Positions 13,831 through 27,966 of a DNA stretch of 64,000 nt are shown here, piece by piece. Positions within the stretch are counted from its first letter, which is position 1; the number at the start of each line of letters is the position of its first letter. Both the position numbers and the translations under genes were made by a program. Source of the DNA: Enoplosus armatus (lineage: Eukaryota > Chordata > Actinopteri > Centrarchiformes > Enoplosidae); contig NC_092200.1 in NCBI RefSeq assembly GCF_043641665.1, positions 12,778,194 through 12,842,193 on the forward strand, read 5' to 3'. Under the pieces are notes generated by a model, which saw nothing but the letters and a program-made list of their open reading frames with translations, made no database searches and was not told where the DNA came from.

Positions 13831-16320
13831 TGGAAAATTGACCCTTTGTTACTGTACTGTTGCATGTTTGTAACTGAACTGTGGTTTGCCATTGTGGCCA
13901 ACAAAGACCAATGATTTAAATATTGATATTTTGTTTCATCCATTGATCTCTTGATATAGGCTAATTCCTTTATTGGTCACCAAAAAGTACAAGTTTAACT
14001 TGTACTTGTCTGCAGAGTGGTGATCCATGAAGATGATTCAACAGAAAAAAAAAAGACTAAGTTCACGATCAAGATAGACTGTCATTTTATTATCAATGCA
14101 TATAACTTTAGATTAGATTTAGATTTATAATTTACACTTTCAACTGCAAAAAACTTTTGATCAGCCTGTAGAGGGATATTAAACTCTCTAGCTTACAAAC
14201 ATTATATCTAATGATTAGTGATGTGTTCGACTATCACTGTCCAGAGGATAAATCCTACAAATATATGTGTAAAAAAAAAAACACATCTTTTCTTTTGAAA
14301 AAATAAGAAAACATGCACATGTAATAATATGCATTTTTATTTGATATACTATAATCAGATGTGCATTTAAAGCTGCCTGTAAAGCCGTCGAAGAGCCAAT
14401 AATCTTGCCCTGGAGGTGATCTTTAGCTGAACTTGAGCTGATCTCACTGTGTGGTCTCAGTATAATTCTAAACAGATCCACAAGGCTCTCTGCAGCCTGA
14501 GATCCCTCATCGCACATCGATAGACTGATCAATATGTGGACATGTGGGTATTGACTAGGGTAATGATGATAGCTGCACAATCACACACACATATGGAAAT
14601 AAAGAATGTACACACACACATACGTCACACTGGCTCATAAACACGCACACATGCAGTCTTAGCAAACTGATCTCAGAAGGCAACTTGGAAGCAGAGATGG
14701 ATTTAAGCTGAATGAAGGTACTTAGTGTGTGTGTTTTCAGTGTGTGTGAAATGTGCATGTAAAAGGTACAGTGTGTGTGCTTGTCCATGTGTGTCATAAC
14801 AAATAAACAGCACTCCTCTTGTCAATGGTTATTATGGACTTTCCATGGCACCGCTTTACTTGCTCTATCATGACCCTGACATGGCAGTGAGTGACATTCA
14901 TCGACTAGCTGACCCAGACCGACTCAGACCATAAGACAGACAATTTGACTCCATCAGTCACTTTTTTTCCTGCTTTGATTTACTTGCTTTGCAATTGTGA
15001 CAATAGAACTGAAAAAAAATAAAATTCCTGCTTTTTAAGAGTCCATTTAAAACAGTTGGCTTCGACTATGAGTTTGGACCAGAAAATAGGTCATGGGTCT
15101 GTTTTTGGCAGGTCCCCACTGGACATAAGAAGCAATATATTTTAATGAGCCCCAGCCCCGTGATAAAAGATTAAATTACTCATTTCTGTTCTGAAAAAAA
15201 GTTTAGAGACCTCTGCTCAGACTTGGGTCAAACAGGATTGAGTTTTAGAGCATTGTACTTGGAGCACGAGAGTAAAAAGACTGAAGCTTCTGGCACTATC
15301 CAATGAGGAGGTATACTGTTCTCCTTCAATGTTGGAATTGAATTAAACAGTTAGCTAAAGTCTTTCTTCACAACTCCTCCAAGGAGCAGGCTTTTGTTGT
15401 GACTGGCAGGACTTTAATGAAGAAACGGAATCCAAATCACTTTTCCATTCAGGTTAAAACAAGCCCTAAAAATGATTTGAAAGCAGTGTTATACCTAGCT
15501 GTGAAAAAAAAAAAATCTAATTTAGAGGGGAAATGGAGATATACAGAAGACCTGGCAAAATAAAACATATTTGTAAGGTGCAAAAGGTGTGCATTGATCA
15601 CCAATCAGAAAATGCCTCACAGCAAAGAGGAGGGCACCTTCGTTCATTAAAATAATCTCGGCATGTCTTGATGGTGGTTTGAGCCGTGACACACATCAAG
15701 GCGTTGTTCAGGGAGGCCCAATAAAAGCAACACTGACTTAACAGGCAATTGTGTCTGTCTTGCTGCGAGCGCACTCTTAGTCACGGACAGTGAGTTTATT
15801 GGGCGGATCAGTGTCAAGAGCACATGCACACACACACACACTCACACACACATACACTGGCTTTAATAAGCCCACACTTTAATTTAGGCCCCGTCACTAC
15901 AATGAGGCTTCCAACATCAGACAGCAAATTGTTCTTGTTCAATGAAAAAAAAAAAAACATCCTGTCTTCTTGTCTGGAAAGAAAGACTGGCGGACAAAAC
16001 AAAAGAAGGAGGAGGGAGGGCGGGCAGTGAGTGTGCAGCCAAGTGTGTGTGCATGAGGGCATGGATTTGTATGTGTGTGTGTGCACGCCTGTCTACAGTG
16101 AGTGTAGACAGAGCAGGGACAGGGCTGTTGTGTGTGCATCCACCACCTTGCACACCTGGTGCTTCTACATATGCATATGTGTGTACTTGTGCATGTGCAT
16201 GTTTTAAACTATCAGGTGGGTGTGTAAGAGTACTCCAGGCAGAAGTGTGTGTGGGTGAGTGTGAGGGGAGGAGGGGAGGGTGTGTTCAATGTCTCTACAG
16301 CCTCTTGAATATGTTCAGTT

Positions 16321-16520
16321 AAATAAGCCGATTGTTCTTTAAAAGCTTAATCAAACCCTAATTAGCATAGCTGTAATTGCACTTGCCTCGTGGCTGTGGC
16401 CCATTGACATGGATTCCCATGTTAATTATTGTAATTGCCTCGCTAATGCTATGAATACTTCAAAGTTATGCAAATTGTGATGATGAGTAATCCACCAAGT
16501 GTTTGAAATCGCTGTCATTA
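16321..16520. promoter_or_regulatory. Strong CNE-like block, TAAT and octamer rich
   Basis: Dense in CTAATTAG, GTAATTGC (twice, 16371 and 16431 regions), GTTAATTATTG and the octamer ATGCAAAT at 16468-16475, with no simple repeat. The local repetition of TGTAATTGC-CTCG halves is notable. It resembles homeodomain/POU enhancers. Confidence 0.35.
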
Positions 16521-16691
16521 TACACACATGTACACACACGCCGTGGACAAGCTGATTGTGAATTGTTGGATATGTTTCTTTCTGATGGTAACACTCACAT
16601 CGACACACAGGTCATGATATAACACACACGCAGAAATATTCATCCACAGCTATTGAACACAAGCACGCTAACACACACAAGTTAATACAAA

Positions 16692-16695
<4 letters not shown>

Positions 16696-16732
<37 letters not shown>
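16696..16732. repeat. (CA)n microsatellite
   Basis: Uninterrupted CA tract of about 36 bp. Confidence 0.95.
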
Positions 16733-16734
<2 letters not shown>

Positions 16735-17034
16735 CACTAGCATTAACTAACACCCCACCCCCCGCCCACACACAATCCAACTCTCAGATCAAAGTGTTAA
16801 ATCATAAAGATGAGAAGCTCTCAAAGAGTCTAACACTTCAAGCAGGGTGCTGGTTGTATTAGCACAAAGAATTAATGAGGGCGCACAAATACACTCGCCC
16901 TCTCACTCACACAGTCACACACAAACACACACAGTCAAACACAATCTCCATGGCAGGGACGCTGCATGTCGGACTATTCTATGGACTAATTACCCTTGGT
17001 TCATCTCTCTCATCTCTCTTACTCACTCACTCCC

Positions 17035-17036
<2 letters not shown>

Positions 17037-17071
<35 letters not shown>
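17037..17071. repeat. (CA)n microsatellite
   Basis: Uninterrupted CA tract of about 35 bp. Confidence 0.95.
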
Positions 17072-17072
<1 letters not shown>

Positions 17073-18647
17073 CAATGAAGGCCTGTTGACTGCTGTAATC
17101 CCATGCTAATACTCCAGGGAGTCAAATCAATGTGACCCCACAGTCTTTGTGCATAAAGCGGCACTATAATGAGGTTGGTGTTGGAACGCGTAGGCACACG
17201 CACACACGCACACACGCACACAAACATACATACACACACATACTATTTTTTTGTATAAAGGTTGATCTCTCTCTCTAAGTGAAGATCCATGACTCAGTAA
17301 ATGAAGGGTCTCTATAAAAGTGTGTGTTCACGCAGTGCAAAGAGAAAATGTAAAGAGAAAAGGTCTATTTGTAAAATATAACAAATGTCAACAGTGTGAA
17401 GCTGCAGGCATAGTGTCTGAGCATCAAAGACAGACATTATCGTACCTATTTAGCAGGTAGGGCTTGGAGGGGGATAACTGTGATCAAAGATTTTATTTTG
17501 AACATTTTGAAATAACATTTGCTGCATATGATGCAAATGCAAAATCAGTATTGCACAGGAAAATAACATCTCCATTGTGTTCAATAGCTGCATTTGCTCA
17601 CTTTAATAGCCAACACCAAAGATTTAATTCATACTTGTTCAATAGAACACAACATTGAACAGGGAAAAAAAATGTAAAGGGTCAAGTGGCAAGCGGGAAA
17701 CTCTGAAAACAAGACCGACATTTCTTCACATAACAGGGCAGCGAGAGCTTTTTCTGTTTCAAATGTATGCCTATTTAAACTGAAATGCATACGCCATACA
17801 GTCATAAAAGCTCCACTTTATATACGTTCAAGTTCAAATGTGCATTTTCTCACATGTGCTTTTAATGAGAACGCATTCAACTGGGCCAACTATAGCCAAG
17901 CATATTTGCATAATGTGTACTGTACACTGCTGTAGCCGCTTCAGCACTTGCAAGTGAAATAACCCAGACGTGCTTAGACTGAACGGTTAAATTAGGGACC
18001 AAAAAGCAACACGTTTGATTCTTACCCTTGTATGCATAAATTAAATGAAACTCTGGTATGAGTAGAGTTTGTGCCCATAATCACATCACCAGATTTCATA
18101 CACAGTTTCCTTAATCAACTGCGATAGCTGCTCCGTCTTTCACACAAATACAAAAATCTGTGTTTGAAACACTGCTATCCTGCTTAAATATGACTTGCTG
18201 CCACCACATTCAGTAACTTCTACTACTGACAGGGAAGTGTTTACTGACATTACAAGAAATACATACATTATGTTTAGTTAGTCTTAATTTTGATACATTT
18301 CTTATATTCTCTTCATGAGTATAGGTAAAAGTATATATTGTATACCACACAGTGTATTGAGCACTGTTGGACATACAGTTTCTACTGTGTAATAAATATC
18401 ATAGTATCTTGCTTAGTTTTGGTTTTCTTTTACTGAACTTATTTTTTATAATATCCAATATTGTGTGCTAGCCTATTGTCATTATTGCAAGTTGCTCTGA
18501 ACAGCAGCAAAAACTAAAATGTTTAAATGTGTTCCAACAGGGTCACTGTGGTGTCGATGGGGACAGCAAAGAAAGAGGGCACATGCATATATCTACTACA
18601 CACAAAATCATATACATACATAGACACATGCGTCCCCCACCCACACA

Positions 18648-18655
<8 letters not shown>

Positions 18656-18693
<38 letters not shown>
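18656..18693. repeat. (CA)n microsatellite
   Basis: CA tract of about 38 bp following a short CT run. Confidence 0.95.
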
Positions 18694-18695
<2 letters not shown>

Positions 18696-18873
18696 GACAC
18701 TGTCCACACGGACAGCTCCCAGGAGAGTGCCACTACAACTTCCACCACTTTATTATTGGTCAATTTGGAGGCTTCTTTCACAGGGGTGACATGGCTTAGG
18801 AGATGTCACAGCCCAACCAATCAATACCACTCTGAGAGCTCAGGACCCACAGCCAGCGTGTGTTGTGCGTGCA

Positions 18874-18878
<5 letters not shown>

Positions 18879-18911
<33 letters not shown>
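18879..18911. repeat. (TG)n microsatellite
   Basis: TG tract of about 33 bp within a TG-rich 18858-18926 stretch. Confidence 0.95.
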
Positions 18912-18913
<2 letters not shown>

Positions 18914-20439
18914 TATGTGTGTGAGTGGCTGAAAGCTGCAGCAGCTGTGGCTGGACTCTACCCTTCTGACCTGTTTACCGGACAGTAATTACATGGGAAG
19001 AGACGTCCATCCAGCTCCTGCTGACCAGCTCGACTAATGAAGTAAAACACAGACAGATAGGCAAAGAGAGGGGCAGACAGGAAGACAGGATAGACCGAGA
19101 CAGACAGACAGATATGCAGACAAACAGATGGACAGATACATGGCTAGATAGATAATATCTGTGTCCTTGTGCTACTGATGTTGTGTGTTTATTTGTTTGT
19201 TTTCGCATCTGTGCATGCAGGCCTGTGCGAACGTGTTCATGTATGTCCTGTGCATACCTATGTGCGTTGTTTTGCCATTGCCTGTGGCAGGATAGGCCTG
19301 ACTAGTGGATGAACAAGCCTCACAGCGTGTAAGCAATCCCAGGCGTGAGTTTCCCTGACAAACCTATTGATTCTATGGATTTCCACCCAAAGTTGTGATA
19401 ATGATACATCATGGGCGGATTTGGCAGGACAGACTGCTGGGGGAAGAGGTGGCAAAGCAATTTGCAGCTGTAAAGACTAAGGGGGGGCTCTGATTACTAA
19501 TACCCCCATCAAAACAAAAAGAGAAGGAGAAATATATCCCTCCATCTCTCTGTCCATTCCTCTATCCCTCTCTCCTTGGGTGTCTTGTTTCCTGGTGTGT
19601 CGATATGGATGTATGAATTTGTTACAGATGGATCCGGCACAATGGATTGGCTTTGCTGCTTTGTTAAGGATAAGGGGTGCGCAGGCATCATAGACTTTGC
19701 CGTGTTTAGCGTGTGAGCAGCAAGAATGGAGCTCATAGATAAACCCATTGTACGTATGTGTGCAGTTTTTCTTTTCCAGGCTCAGAGCATCTTATCTTAG
19801 CAGCTAGATCCTGAGGTGTTTTGTAATATTAAAACTATCTTTCACTTTCTGGCTGAAAGGTATTTTAAATAAATGTATGAGTTCTTCTTTTCACACTACA
19901 CTGCTGTACAGTACCGTACATCAGCTGTAAGATTTAACAGCACATGCTTTTATGAGTTGTAGATTCCAGAGTGATGCAATGCGTTCAGTGCAGCAAAGCA
20001 CACTCCTTGAGGATATTAAGAGATGAAGCTGAAGTTTTCCAGGTATTACACAATGAGAGCTGAAGGTCCATGACATGTATTCTGTGTTTGTATCTCAGAT
20101 GGCTGGCATGTATGAAACACAGGCAGTTGTGCTGCAGCGAGGGCAGGTTATTTCGAGTTTATAATGTAATTCTGAGAAAAACCTTACAGTATGGAACATA
20201 ATCCCCATGAGTGAAAGTATACCCGAACGACTTTTAATTCAGAGTTCCTGAACAAAAATAACTATCTTTTAAGCCTCTTAAAAATGCTGAAAAATTAGAT
20301 TTGTGATGCGCCGGTGCAAAAACACAAGTCTGCATGAAAGGCAATAATTTATGGCCCATATTTCACTCTGATTAAAAACCTAAGCAGCGATTATAGTGAC
20401 TACTCAGCAATCTTCTCTGACATCAAGGCATGTTTTTTC

Positions 20440-20600
20440 CTCATTCTAATCCACTACATTATAATTATTCAGTCATTTCAACTTTCATAGGGGAAAAATA
20501 ATCATCTTTTGGTTATGCAAATGATTGGGCCGCTGAAAAGGCCCTCCTTGGCAGATGGCTGGTATTTAAAATGGGGTATGTGGTCATTTGGGTATTTCTG
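20440..20600. promoter_or_regulatory. CNE-like block with octamer
   Basis: Contains ATAATTATTCAG, the octamer at 20515-20522 beside GATTGGGCCG, and GCAGATGGCTGG, an E-box. No coding potential was recognised. Confidence 0.3.
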
Positions 20601-20706
20601 TCATGAGATAGATCTTTGATTTAATGAAATAGGGGCTTAGGCTCATTCTGAAGAATATACAATACAATTACTTTATAAACACCATCTCTGATTATAGTAA
20701 GTATAT

Positions 20707-20708
<2 letters not shown>

Positions 20709-20754
<46 letters not shown>
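20709..20754. repeat. (TG)n microsatellite
   Basis: Uninterrupted TG tract of about 45 bp. Confidence 0.95.
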
Positions 20755-20755
<1 letters not shown>

Positions 20756-22671
20756 ATCCATGTGTCTGTAATGTTCTTGAATGTGTGAACACTTCAGTTC
20801 TGCTGCATTTTATTCAACACTTGGTGACCCACATACACATGCTTAATCACAATTTGCTTAGTATCTGATTACAATTATTGATGTACATTGTTATTCATTA
20901 ATCCTAAATTACTTCTGTGTCATCTACAATTTACAGCAAAACAGCTTGTAGCAGTAGTAGTAGCAGCAGTTATATCTTTCAAATGGTCCTCTGCCAGGAA
21001 AGAGTCATTTTCATATTCCTTCCAGATTATGAAACAAAATGGCTATGGACATTAAGCTAAAGGTGTGTTAGATTTCTGTCGGTGCAAACATTTTTAACAG
21101 TTTTTTAGTATCTGTCTGATAGATAGTTACTCCTGTCGAGCTGGTTTTCCACTCTTTTATTTATTCCTCAGTCATAAAAGAACACACAGTCTCCAGCCCC
21201 TTTGTCTTTAAAGGAGAGTGTCTAGCTGCCAGTTGGGTATCCAATCCCCAGCCGTTACAGCCAAATCAGGATAATAACACCTCCCTTTAAACCAAATGAC
21301 CGCAGCGTGGGACTGCCAGCTAAAATTAATTCCACCTCTGACCAGAGGCGAGAATACCCCACTGCTTAACCCCCCCTACACACTCACACACACAAACACA
21401 CACTTAAGCTCTTACACACACAAACACACACACTTAAGCACTTACAAGCACACGCAGGCTGATGCATGCATGCACACACGCACACATACTGAATATGGAG
21501 TAGTCCGTATTTGCTCTCGCTGCTCACTATTCAGTCTTGATCACAAGCCTGTCAGCAGACACCAAGCTGCAGCATTTGACCAAACTATTGTGCGTTTAAG
21601 CAAAGCATTTTCCCTTTCTTATCTGGCTCTGTAATCTAACACTGAACTTTGAAATTACAAAATAACCCTTTCCGCAAAAAAATTACAAATTACATGCAAA
21701 TTAGGGAGACAAGCTAAATTTGGTCCTCTTTTGTCCTTTAAGACAAACATCAAAGGATCAAGATGAGTCGCAAGAAGGTAGTCATCTCAGGCCTTGGTTT
21801 GCCTTTAAATAGACTGTTTGACTGTTATACAGTGACATAACTTCACCAGAATGGAAACTTTTAATTGTCCCAAAAACGTACACATTTGAAAACTATTTAT
21901 ACTTTATGCTTAAACCATAAAAAAAGCACCAGCACATAATATTCTGTAAGGAGGTATTCTGCTGCTGTTAAAATATATAAGTCTTGAATGAAACACTTGA
22001 TACCACAGCATTAGCTCACCTCTCCAGCAATATTGATTTACAACATCGATATAGGCTGGCTCCCTCTTAATACATTTAAACTCTAAAAACAGCAATATGT
22101 CACAGCTACTTGACTGTGATTCTTCAAAATAAACACTATGTTCCAAAAACACTGCATAATGCGTGTCTCTTAAGACCCTTGGGTTTTGCTTTATTACGGC
22201 TGGTTGTTAAGTGACCTTTTGTTAACTCGTATTTAAGTGACATTCGTTCTCCTGTCTCAGGGCACACTTTGTCTTTGTTACCAAGGGTTGCAACTATTCA
22301 AATTTTCACGTTCGTCATGCTTCACACCATCATCGAACCAATAGAGGCTCTGCCTTCTGCGGCCTTTAAGGTGTTTAAGCGCAGACAGAGGTAGCAAATG
22401 ATCAAGATTCATTGCTTTTCATTTGTCTTCCCAAAACCTGAGGAAACACGTCCAGCTGCTGCCAAATTTGAGTCAGGGTTCAGGGATTTTCTGATGAAGA
22501 TATAGAGGATGTGAGTGATGTGAGGTGATTTTTAACATTCAAACTTGTTTTACATACATTGGTCTATGTAGACGCAGGACGCGGCAAACTGAATTATGAT
22601 ACTGTCTGTTGTGTAGGAGCATGACTCTAAACTAAGGGTGGTGGTTATCTCAGTCAGGTTGTGAGCATGCG

Positions 22672-22673
<2 letters not shown>

Positions 22674-22720
<47 letters not shown>

Positions 22721-22740
22721 GTGTGTGTGCGTGTGTGAGT
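22674..22740. repeat. (TG)n microsatellite
   Basis: TG tract of about 66 bp with CG interruptions near 22716 and 22730. Confidence 0.95.
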
Positions 22741-23350
22741 GCGTGTGTGAGTGCGAGAGAGAACATGGATGTGTGTGGCCCCCATGTGTGTATGTGTATG
22801 TTGTTTCTAGGGCAAGTCTAAACTCTGTCATGTTGATTAGCTGTAGGTGTTAACACACTAGATACTGCCTCATCTCATTCTCTTCCTGACTGATCAATGT
22901 CACTCTCTGTCTCGCTTCCTTTTCCTCTTCATCACTCCCTCCACTCTCTTTGCGTCTCTCCAGTTTGCATTTGATACATTAAGCCATTTTAAATTTTCAA
23001 AATCAATTCTTTCGGAGTGACTAAATCCAAGAAGAACAAGAAGCATCTAAAGTGCATGCTGTATGTATGTATAAATATTTTTGGGGCATGGTTTTGTGAT
23101 GAGATTTCAGCTTGTTGCTAATTGTTCCTTTTCGGCTGCCAGAGGGTTGTAACCATGCAGGCATCAACAGATTGTAGGCTCTCAGCTGCCAGCCTCCCAC
23201 CAACTGCCTTTGTGCCTCTGCCACTTGACATCTCCATTCGTTGTGTGTGATGATGTAAATAATTACACTCAATTAGCACTTAATTAACAATGTTGAAACA
23301 AAAGGACAAGTCCCTGGGCGCAGCTCATCTCCGCTCTCTGCTGTACATTG

Positions 23351-23407
<57 letters not shown>
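23351..23407. repeat. (CT)n microsatellite
   Basis: CT tract of 57 bp with one CCC interruption near 23378. Confidence 0.95.
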
Positions 23408-23409
<2 letters not shown>

Positions 23410-23554
23410 CACATCAGGGAAAACAAAACATGTCAGCTTTTGACAATGTGCCATCTGTCCTCGAGCCAACAGATAGGCTTAGACACACGCACACACAGAT
23501 ACAGCCCCTCAGCGCCCATAAGACATGCAGGAACACTAATCGGGTCCTTAGGCG

Positions 23555-24240
23555 AACATAATTACAGCTTGCCATGTTAATTACCTAACAATTAGCAGCC
23601 GTCTCTTCCAAGGGGCAATCAATGAATTAGCTTGTGATTCCCATGTTGAGTTGCCAGACGAGCCCTCCCATTCACGTTCTCCTCACTTCTTTTTCTGCAC
23701 ACACACACACACACACACACTGTATATGTTTAATACATATAGAACAAGCACCTACATGGCACAGAAAATAGGAATTAATTCACACTTCACCCAATTAGCT
23801 GATTTTACATCCCAAAGTGGATTGTAAAACCGTTTTGCACCTTCAGTAAGCAAAATGGTCAAGAATTTCATTTCTCCTTCTCCATACGCACCTAATGCCT
23901 GAGGGCAGCAGTTTAAAATTCAATGTAAAATAGGCTGAGGAAGAAAAAACATTATAAAATAATCACAATAGAGGAAATTGAACAAATTGGGTGGCTTGTA
24001 TTGCTCTTTGTCTTTGTAATTCTCGCTCGTTATCAAATGAATAATGAGAACATTTTGCTGCTGTGATGCCAAATATGAATCTTAATGCCAATTTTGATTG
24101 GAAACAAATTGGTGAAGCAGGTGCAGTCCTGAGACTAATGATCAATAAAAAAAACTCATATTTCATCATTTTTAGAGGACCCAAAAAGCTATCAGTATGA
24201 AAAATGTGCACCCTTTACCAGAGAAATCATCCATCACTGC
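23555..24240. promoter_or_regulatory. CNE-like region, two islands around a CA repeat
   Basis: The islands at 23555-23680 and 23930-24240 contain CATAATTACAGC, GTTAATTACC, ACAATTAGCAGCC, TTGTAATTC and CCAATTTTGATTGG. A CA microsatellite lies at 23698-23720 between them. The islands show no ORF with a known pattern. Such TAAT-rich complex sequence is typical of developmental enhancers. Confidence 0.35.
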
Positions 24241-24852
24241 TCCTATTGAATTTCCCATATTAAAACTCCAATATGGAAGTCATATAGGCTGATAACACAA
24301 TCAGATTGAAAATTGAGAAAAATTCACCTCCTGCCGATAAATGTATATCACGGATTAGTGCACTTGGATGGTTGCTTCCTCAGGAAAAAAAAACCAGAAT
24401 CTGTTGGTGGACAAACCTTGTGCTTTCTCTTGTTGCATTCAAGCCAAGTCGAGTAGTAACAGTACAACTTAAACAATCATAATGCAGCACCAGGCTCACA
24501 TATATTATTTGATGTATATAATTGAATTGCGCCTCTTTCTCTCGCCCTTATAGACATTTTTATTCCTCTCATTACTCTTCATATTGCAGTGGATATTACT
24601 GTGGATATTAGAGCAGTACAGATTGGCCTTTACTTTCTTTTATTACTGAAATCTGAGGCTGGCCACATGCGTAGGTAATTCATTCATCCTGCTTGCCTTG
24701 TGTTATATTTACACGTCAGTACAATATGCCTGTGCATGCCTGCTGTGGCAGCTGCTGGTGACATATTATATACCATGAAATCAAGAGATGAGTGGCATAC
24801 TTACTTATATACATCCTTTAAAGTAACATATATAGACAACGGCCCAAAATGG

Positions 24853-25056
<204 letters not shown>

Positions 25057-26121
25057 ATCACAGACCACAGTGGCCATGCTAGTCCAAGCCACAGACAGCT
25101 CTCTAATAGGCCCGGCTGTCTCCTTCTTAATTTGCTGAAATTGCAAAATCAATAGGTGTAGTCGTAGCCGCCCGCTCCCTGTTTTAGTGGGAAAAGATAA
25201 AGTCTATGGGAAGGCAATCTTCACTTTCAATTTGCTCCCTGTTCAGCATCGAGGCCGAAGTGCTTATCACTTTACTTAAAGAGACCGTATGCCTGTCTCA
25301 TGGTGGGTAGTACTGGTGGACAGGCGAGGGTTTCATTCATTGTACTGGAAAGCTTGGAAAACAAACACATCATTATTCCCAAATAATATCAGCATTATTA
25401 ATTACTGTCTGCTATCCAGACTTGCTTCATTTTCTAAACTGGACCAAAAATACTTTGGAAGTGAAATAATTCCATCCTCTTTTGCTTTTGTCTCGTTTAT
25501 CTTGTCAGGAGATTTTGGATTTGCGGATTAAACTTCTTCTTTCCTATCGATATAACTGCCCCACCTAAACTATTGCTCTCTGGATTTGAAAACTTTAATG
25601 CTTAGTATCTCAAGACTCTTCTGAACTCAGAGGGGGGGGTCTTCTAATTCCAAGCTCACAGGGATTATGTGACAACATCTTGGCTAAATCCTTTACTGTA
25701 GGATCTGTATGTTGCTATGTGTCACTGGAATTGTAGGTTTCCATAAGAGAGCAATCCCAAAATTCACACAGAGACACAGTCAGCACCTGCACATCTGGCC
25801 TGACTGGTTTTGTGCATTTCCATACATTAGAGTGTGCTGTCATGCATGTGTTTGCAGATATGGCTCTGTGGATACATACATGTGAGGGCACATTTTCAAG
25901 AGTGTGTAGATGGTGTGTGTGTTTTGAGATATGTGTGCTCTAAGCAGCTCTTGTCAGTAGGATCTTTTGTCTCAGCGAGCCTGGTCGTCCTTTCCTAATC
26001 TCCCCTTGATGCTGCTTTTACCCATAATCCTTCCTTTCATTAACTGCCCTCCTTGTACAGCGCCACCTTTATTGCAGTCTTTCACTTTCTAATTGCAAAG
26101 AGACAAAAGCAGGGGGAGATG

Positions 26122-26128
26122 AGTGTGT

Positions 26129-26199
<71 letters not shown>

Positions 26200-26200
26200 T
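26122..26200. repeat. (TG)n microsatellite
   Basis: TG tract of about 78 bp with one TA step near 26132. Confidence 0.95.
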
Positions 26201-26794
26201 GCGCTGTAGGGAGAGTCTGGGTGGGTGCATTCAGAGCATCTGCATGAGAAGTTGTGTGAAGGCCAGGCCATATCGAGTGGAAAAGGAAGGACAGAGGGTG
26301 TGGGCGGGGTTGGCTTTGTGGTTGATTGCAGAAATAATTTCTCATGTTGTAGAAAAGAGCTTAAAGAAAAAATTTTAATCTGGATATTAAGAACATTATA
26401 TGTCCGAGTTAAGGGGGTCATCGCTGTGGCTGCTCTTGGCAGGAAATCCATAGAAATTAGAAACAGGATTTTGATGATGAAGATGAGACAGACAGAGATG
26501 GGGAGGGTGAGCGAGAGCGAGACAGCAGTTAATGTGTGTACTTGTAGTACCTCCATTATAAGTACAATAGTACCAGTTCGTGGAATTTTCTAATTATTTT
26601 GTGACTTCAAAAACATTTTTCAAATCGTCCCACATTATAATACAATAAGCAGATTTACCGGAAGAGAGGAGGAGAGACAGACAGAGAGAGAAAGAGCAGC
26701 TAGGAGAGAGGAGAGAGGAGGGAATAGGAAATGTTTCCAAAACATCCACTAGTGGGTTGCATTTTAAAAATGTTGTTTTTGTGTTGTTAGCACG

Positions 26795-26862
26795 GAGCAA
26801 AAAGAAGGAGGGAGGATAGAAGGGAGAAGGGGGGAGGGAGGGGAATAAGAGAGGGGAGAGGT
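26795..26862 (+). repeat. Purine-rich tract
   Basis: A/G-only stretch with several GGG+ runs, directly left of the CNE-like block at 26.9 kb. Confidence 0.85.
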
Positions 26863-26865
26863 TCA

Positions 26866-27000
26866 ATTTTGAAAACACTCGTACTGATGAATATTTATGG
26901 CTGTGCGTCATAAATGCACTTTATGATAAGGCAAATAATTCACACGGCGCATCACAGACATCACTTTAACATATTCTATAAGCAGAGTTAAAGACCGCCT
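26866..27000. promoter_or_regulatory. CNE-like block
   Basis: Contains GATGAATATTTATGG, GCGTCATAAATGCAC and GGCAAATAATTCAC between a purine tract and a pyrimidine tract. No gene was recognised. Confidence 0.25.
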
Positions 27001-27966
27001 TGTTTGCCGTTTCCTATTTCACAATAACCCCTCCAACAATAGCCCCCCTTTCGCCGTCCTCCCCACCTGCTCCCCCCAACCCCCCCGACCCCAGCCTGTC
27101 TCTCTTCCACCTCAGTGAGGCCCTATACTTGGTTACACACTGGCCCCTATTGGCAGTCTTACCACTTAACACAAATCTAAAGTGATGCATGCAAATGGGC
27201 AGAATTGCAATCTCTGCAAATGCTCAGGCTATTTTTATTTGTATTTTTGAGATTTAAATGAACCGGCCTGAAATGTTCTTCTGTCACATGATGTTTCTTT
27301 TATCATGTTATGATTTTTTTTTTTAAATAAATAATAAAATTCAAAAAGTAAAGGATAAAAAGGAAATGTCGTATAAAATGGTCCAAAACAGAATCACCCT
27401 TGAATTCCTGAATTCACAGTGTATGTAATCAAAATTGTACATTTATTTCATTTACAAGTATTTTAAAAACTGACTGAAATGATGGAATAGTTTTCATATT
27501 GATTTTTTTTTCACCTAGACATAAATATTTGTTCAGGTCTGAGGGAATGAATATCACTGTCAGAAACATGGAAATTGATCTCAACAGTAATATCCCTCAA
27601 TTAATGTTGGGAGTTCTCTTTTTCCAGGGAGGAACAGTGCGTCAGTACATTTCTGCAGCTAAATACATGATTATACTTAAGCCCCTGTAGTTAGGTGTGC
27701 CCAATTTCCACACACTAACACAGAAGGAACAGAAGGTCACACACTGAGAGAGTGAGAGAGAAATGGACAGAAATGGACGAAGAAATGAAGACACATGGAA
27801 GGTGTAGCATGACCACGTTTTTTGTTATACTGTTTTGAAAGACATTCTAGAGACTGGGGAAAAAGCCATTTTACCAACCGGATAACCTCTATGCAGCTTA
27901 TGTCAGTTATAATGAGTCAAAGATGAAGAGTGATCATGAGGTGAAGAACTTGTTCTCTTTTCTTGC

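Noticed and set aside
13729..13914. 61-codon frame of normal composition
   Set aside because: Lies in a CNE-like block, has no recognisable family and no ATG start.
21370..21480. Possible CRISPR-like or minisatellite array
   Set aside because: Only CA-rich sequence with two similar CTTAAGC units; no regular repeat-spacer pattern, and the DNA is vertebrate-like.
26053..26556. Frames rich in Cys-Val or His-Thr
   Set aside because: Artefacts of the TG/CA microsatellite read in different frames.
26747..26760. CTCF-like CCACTAGTGGG
   Set aside because: Fails the conserved GGC after the AG core.
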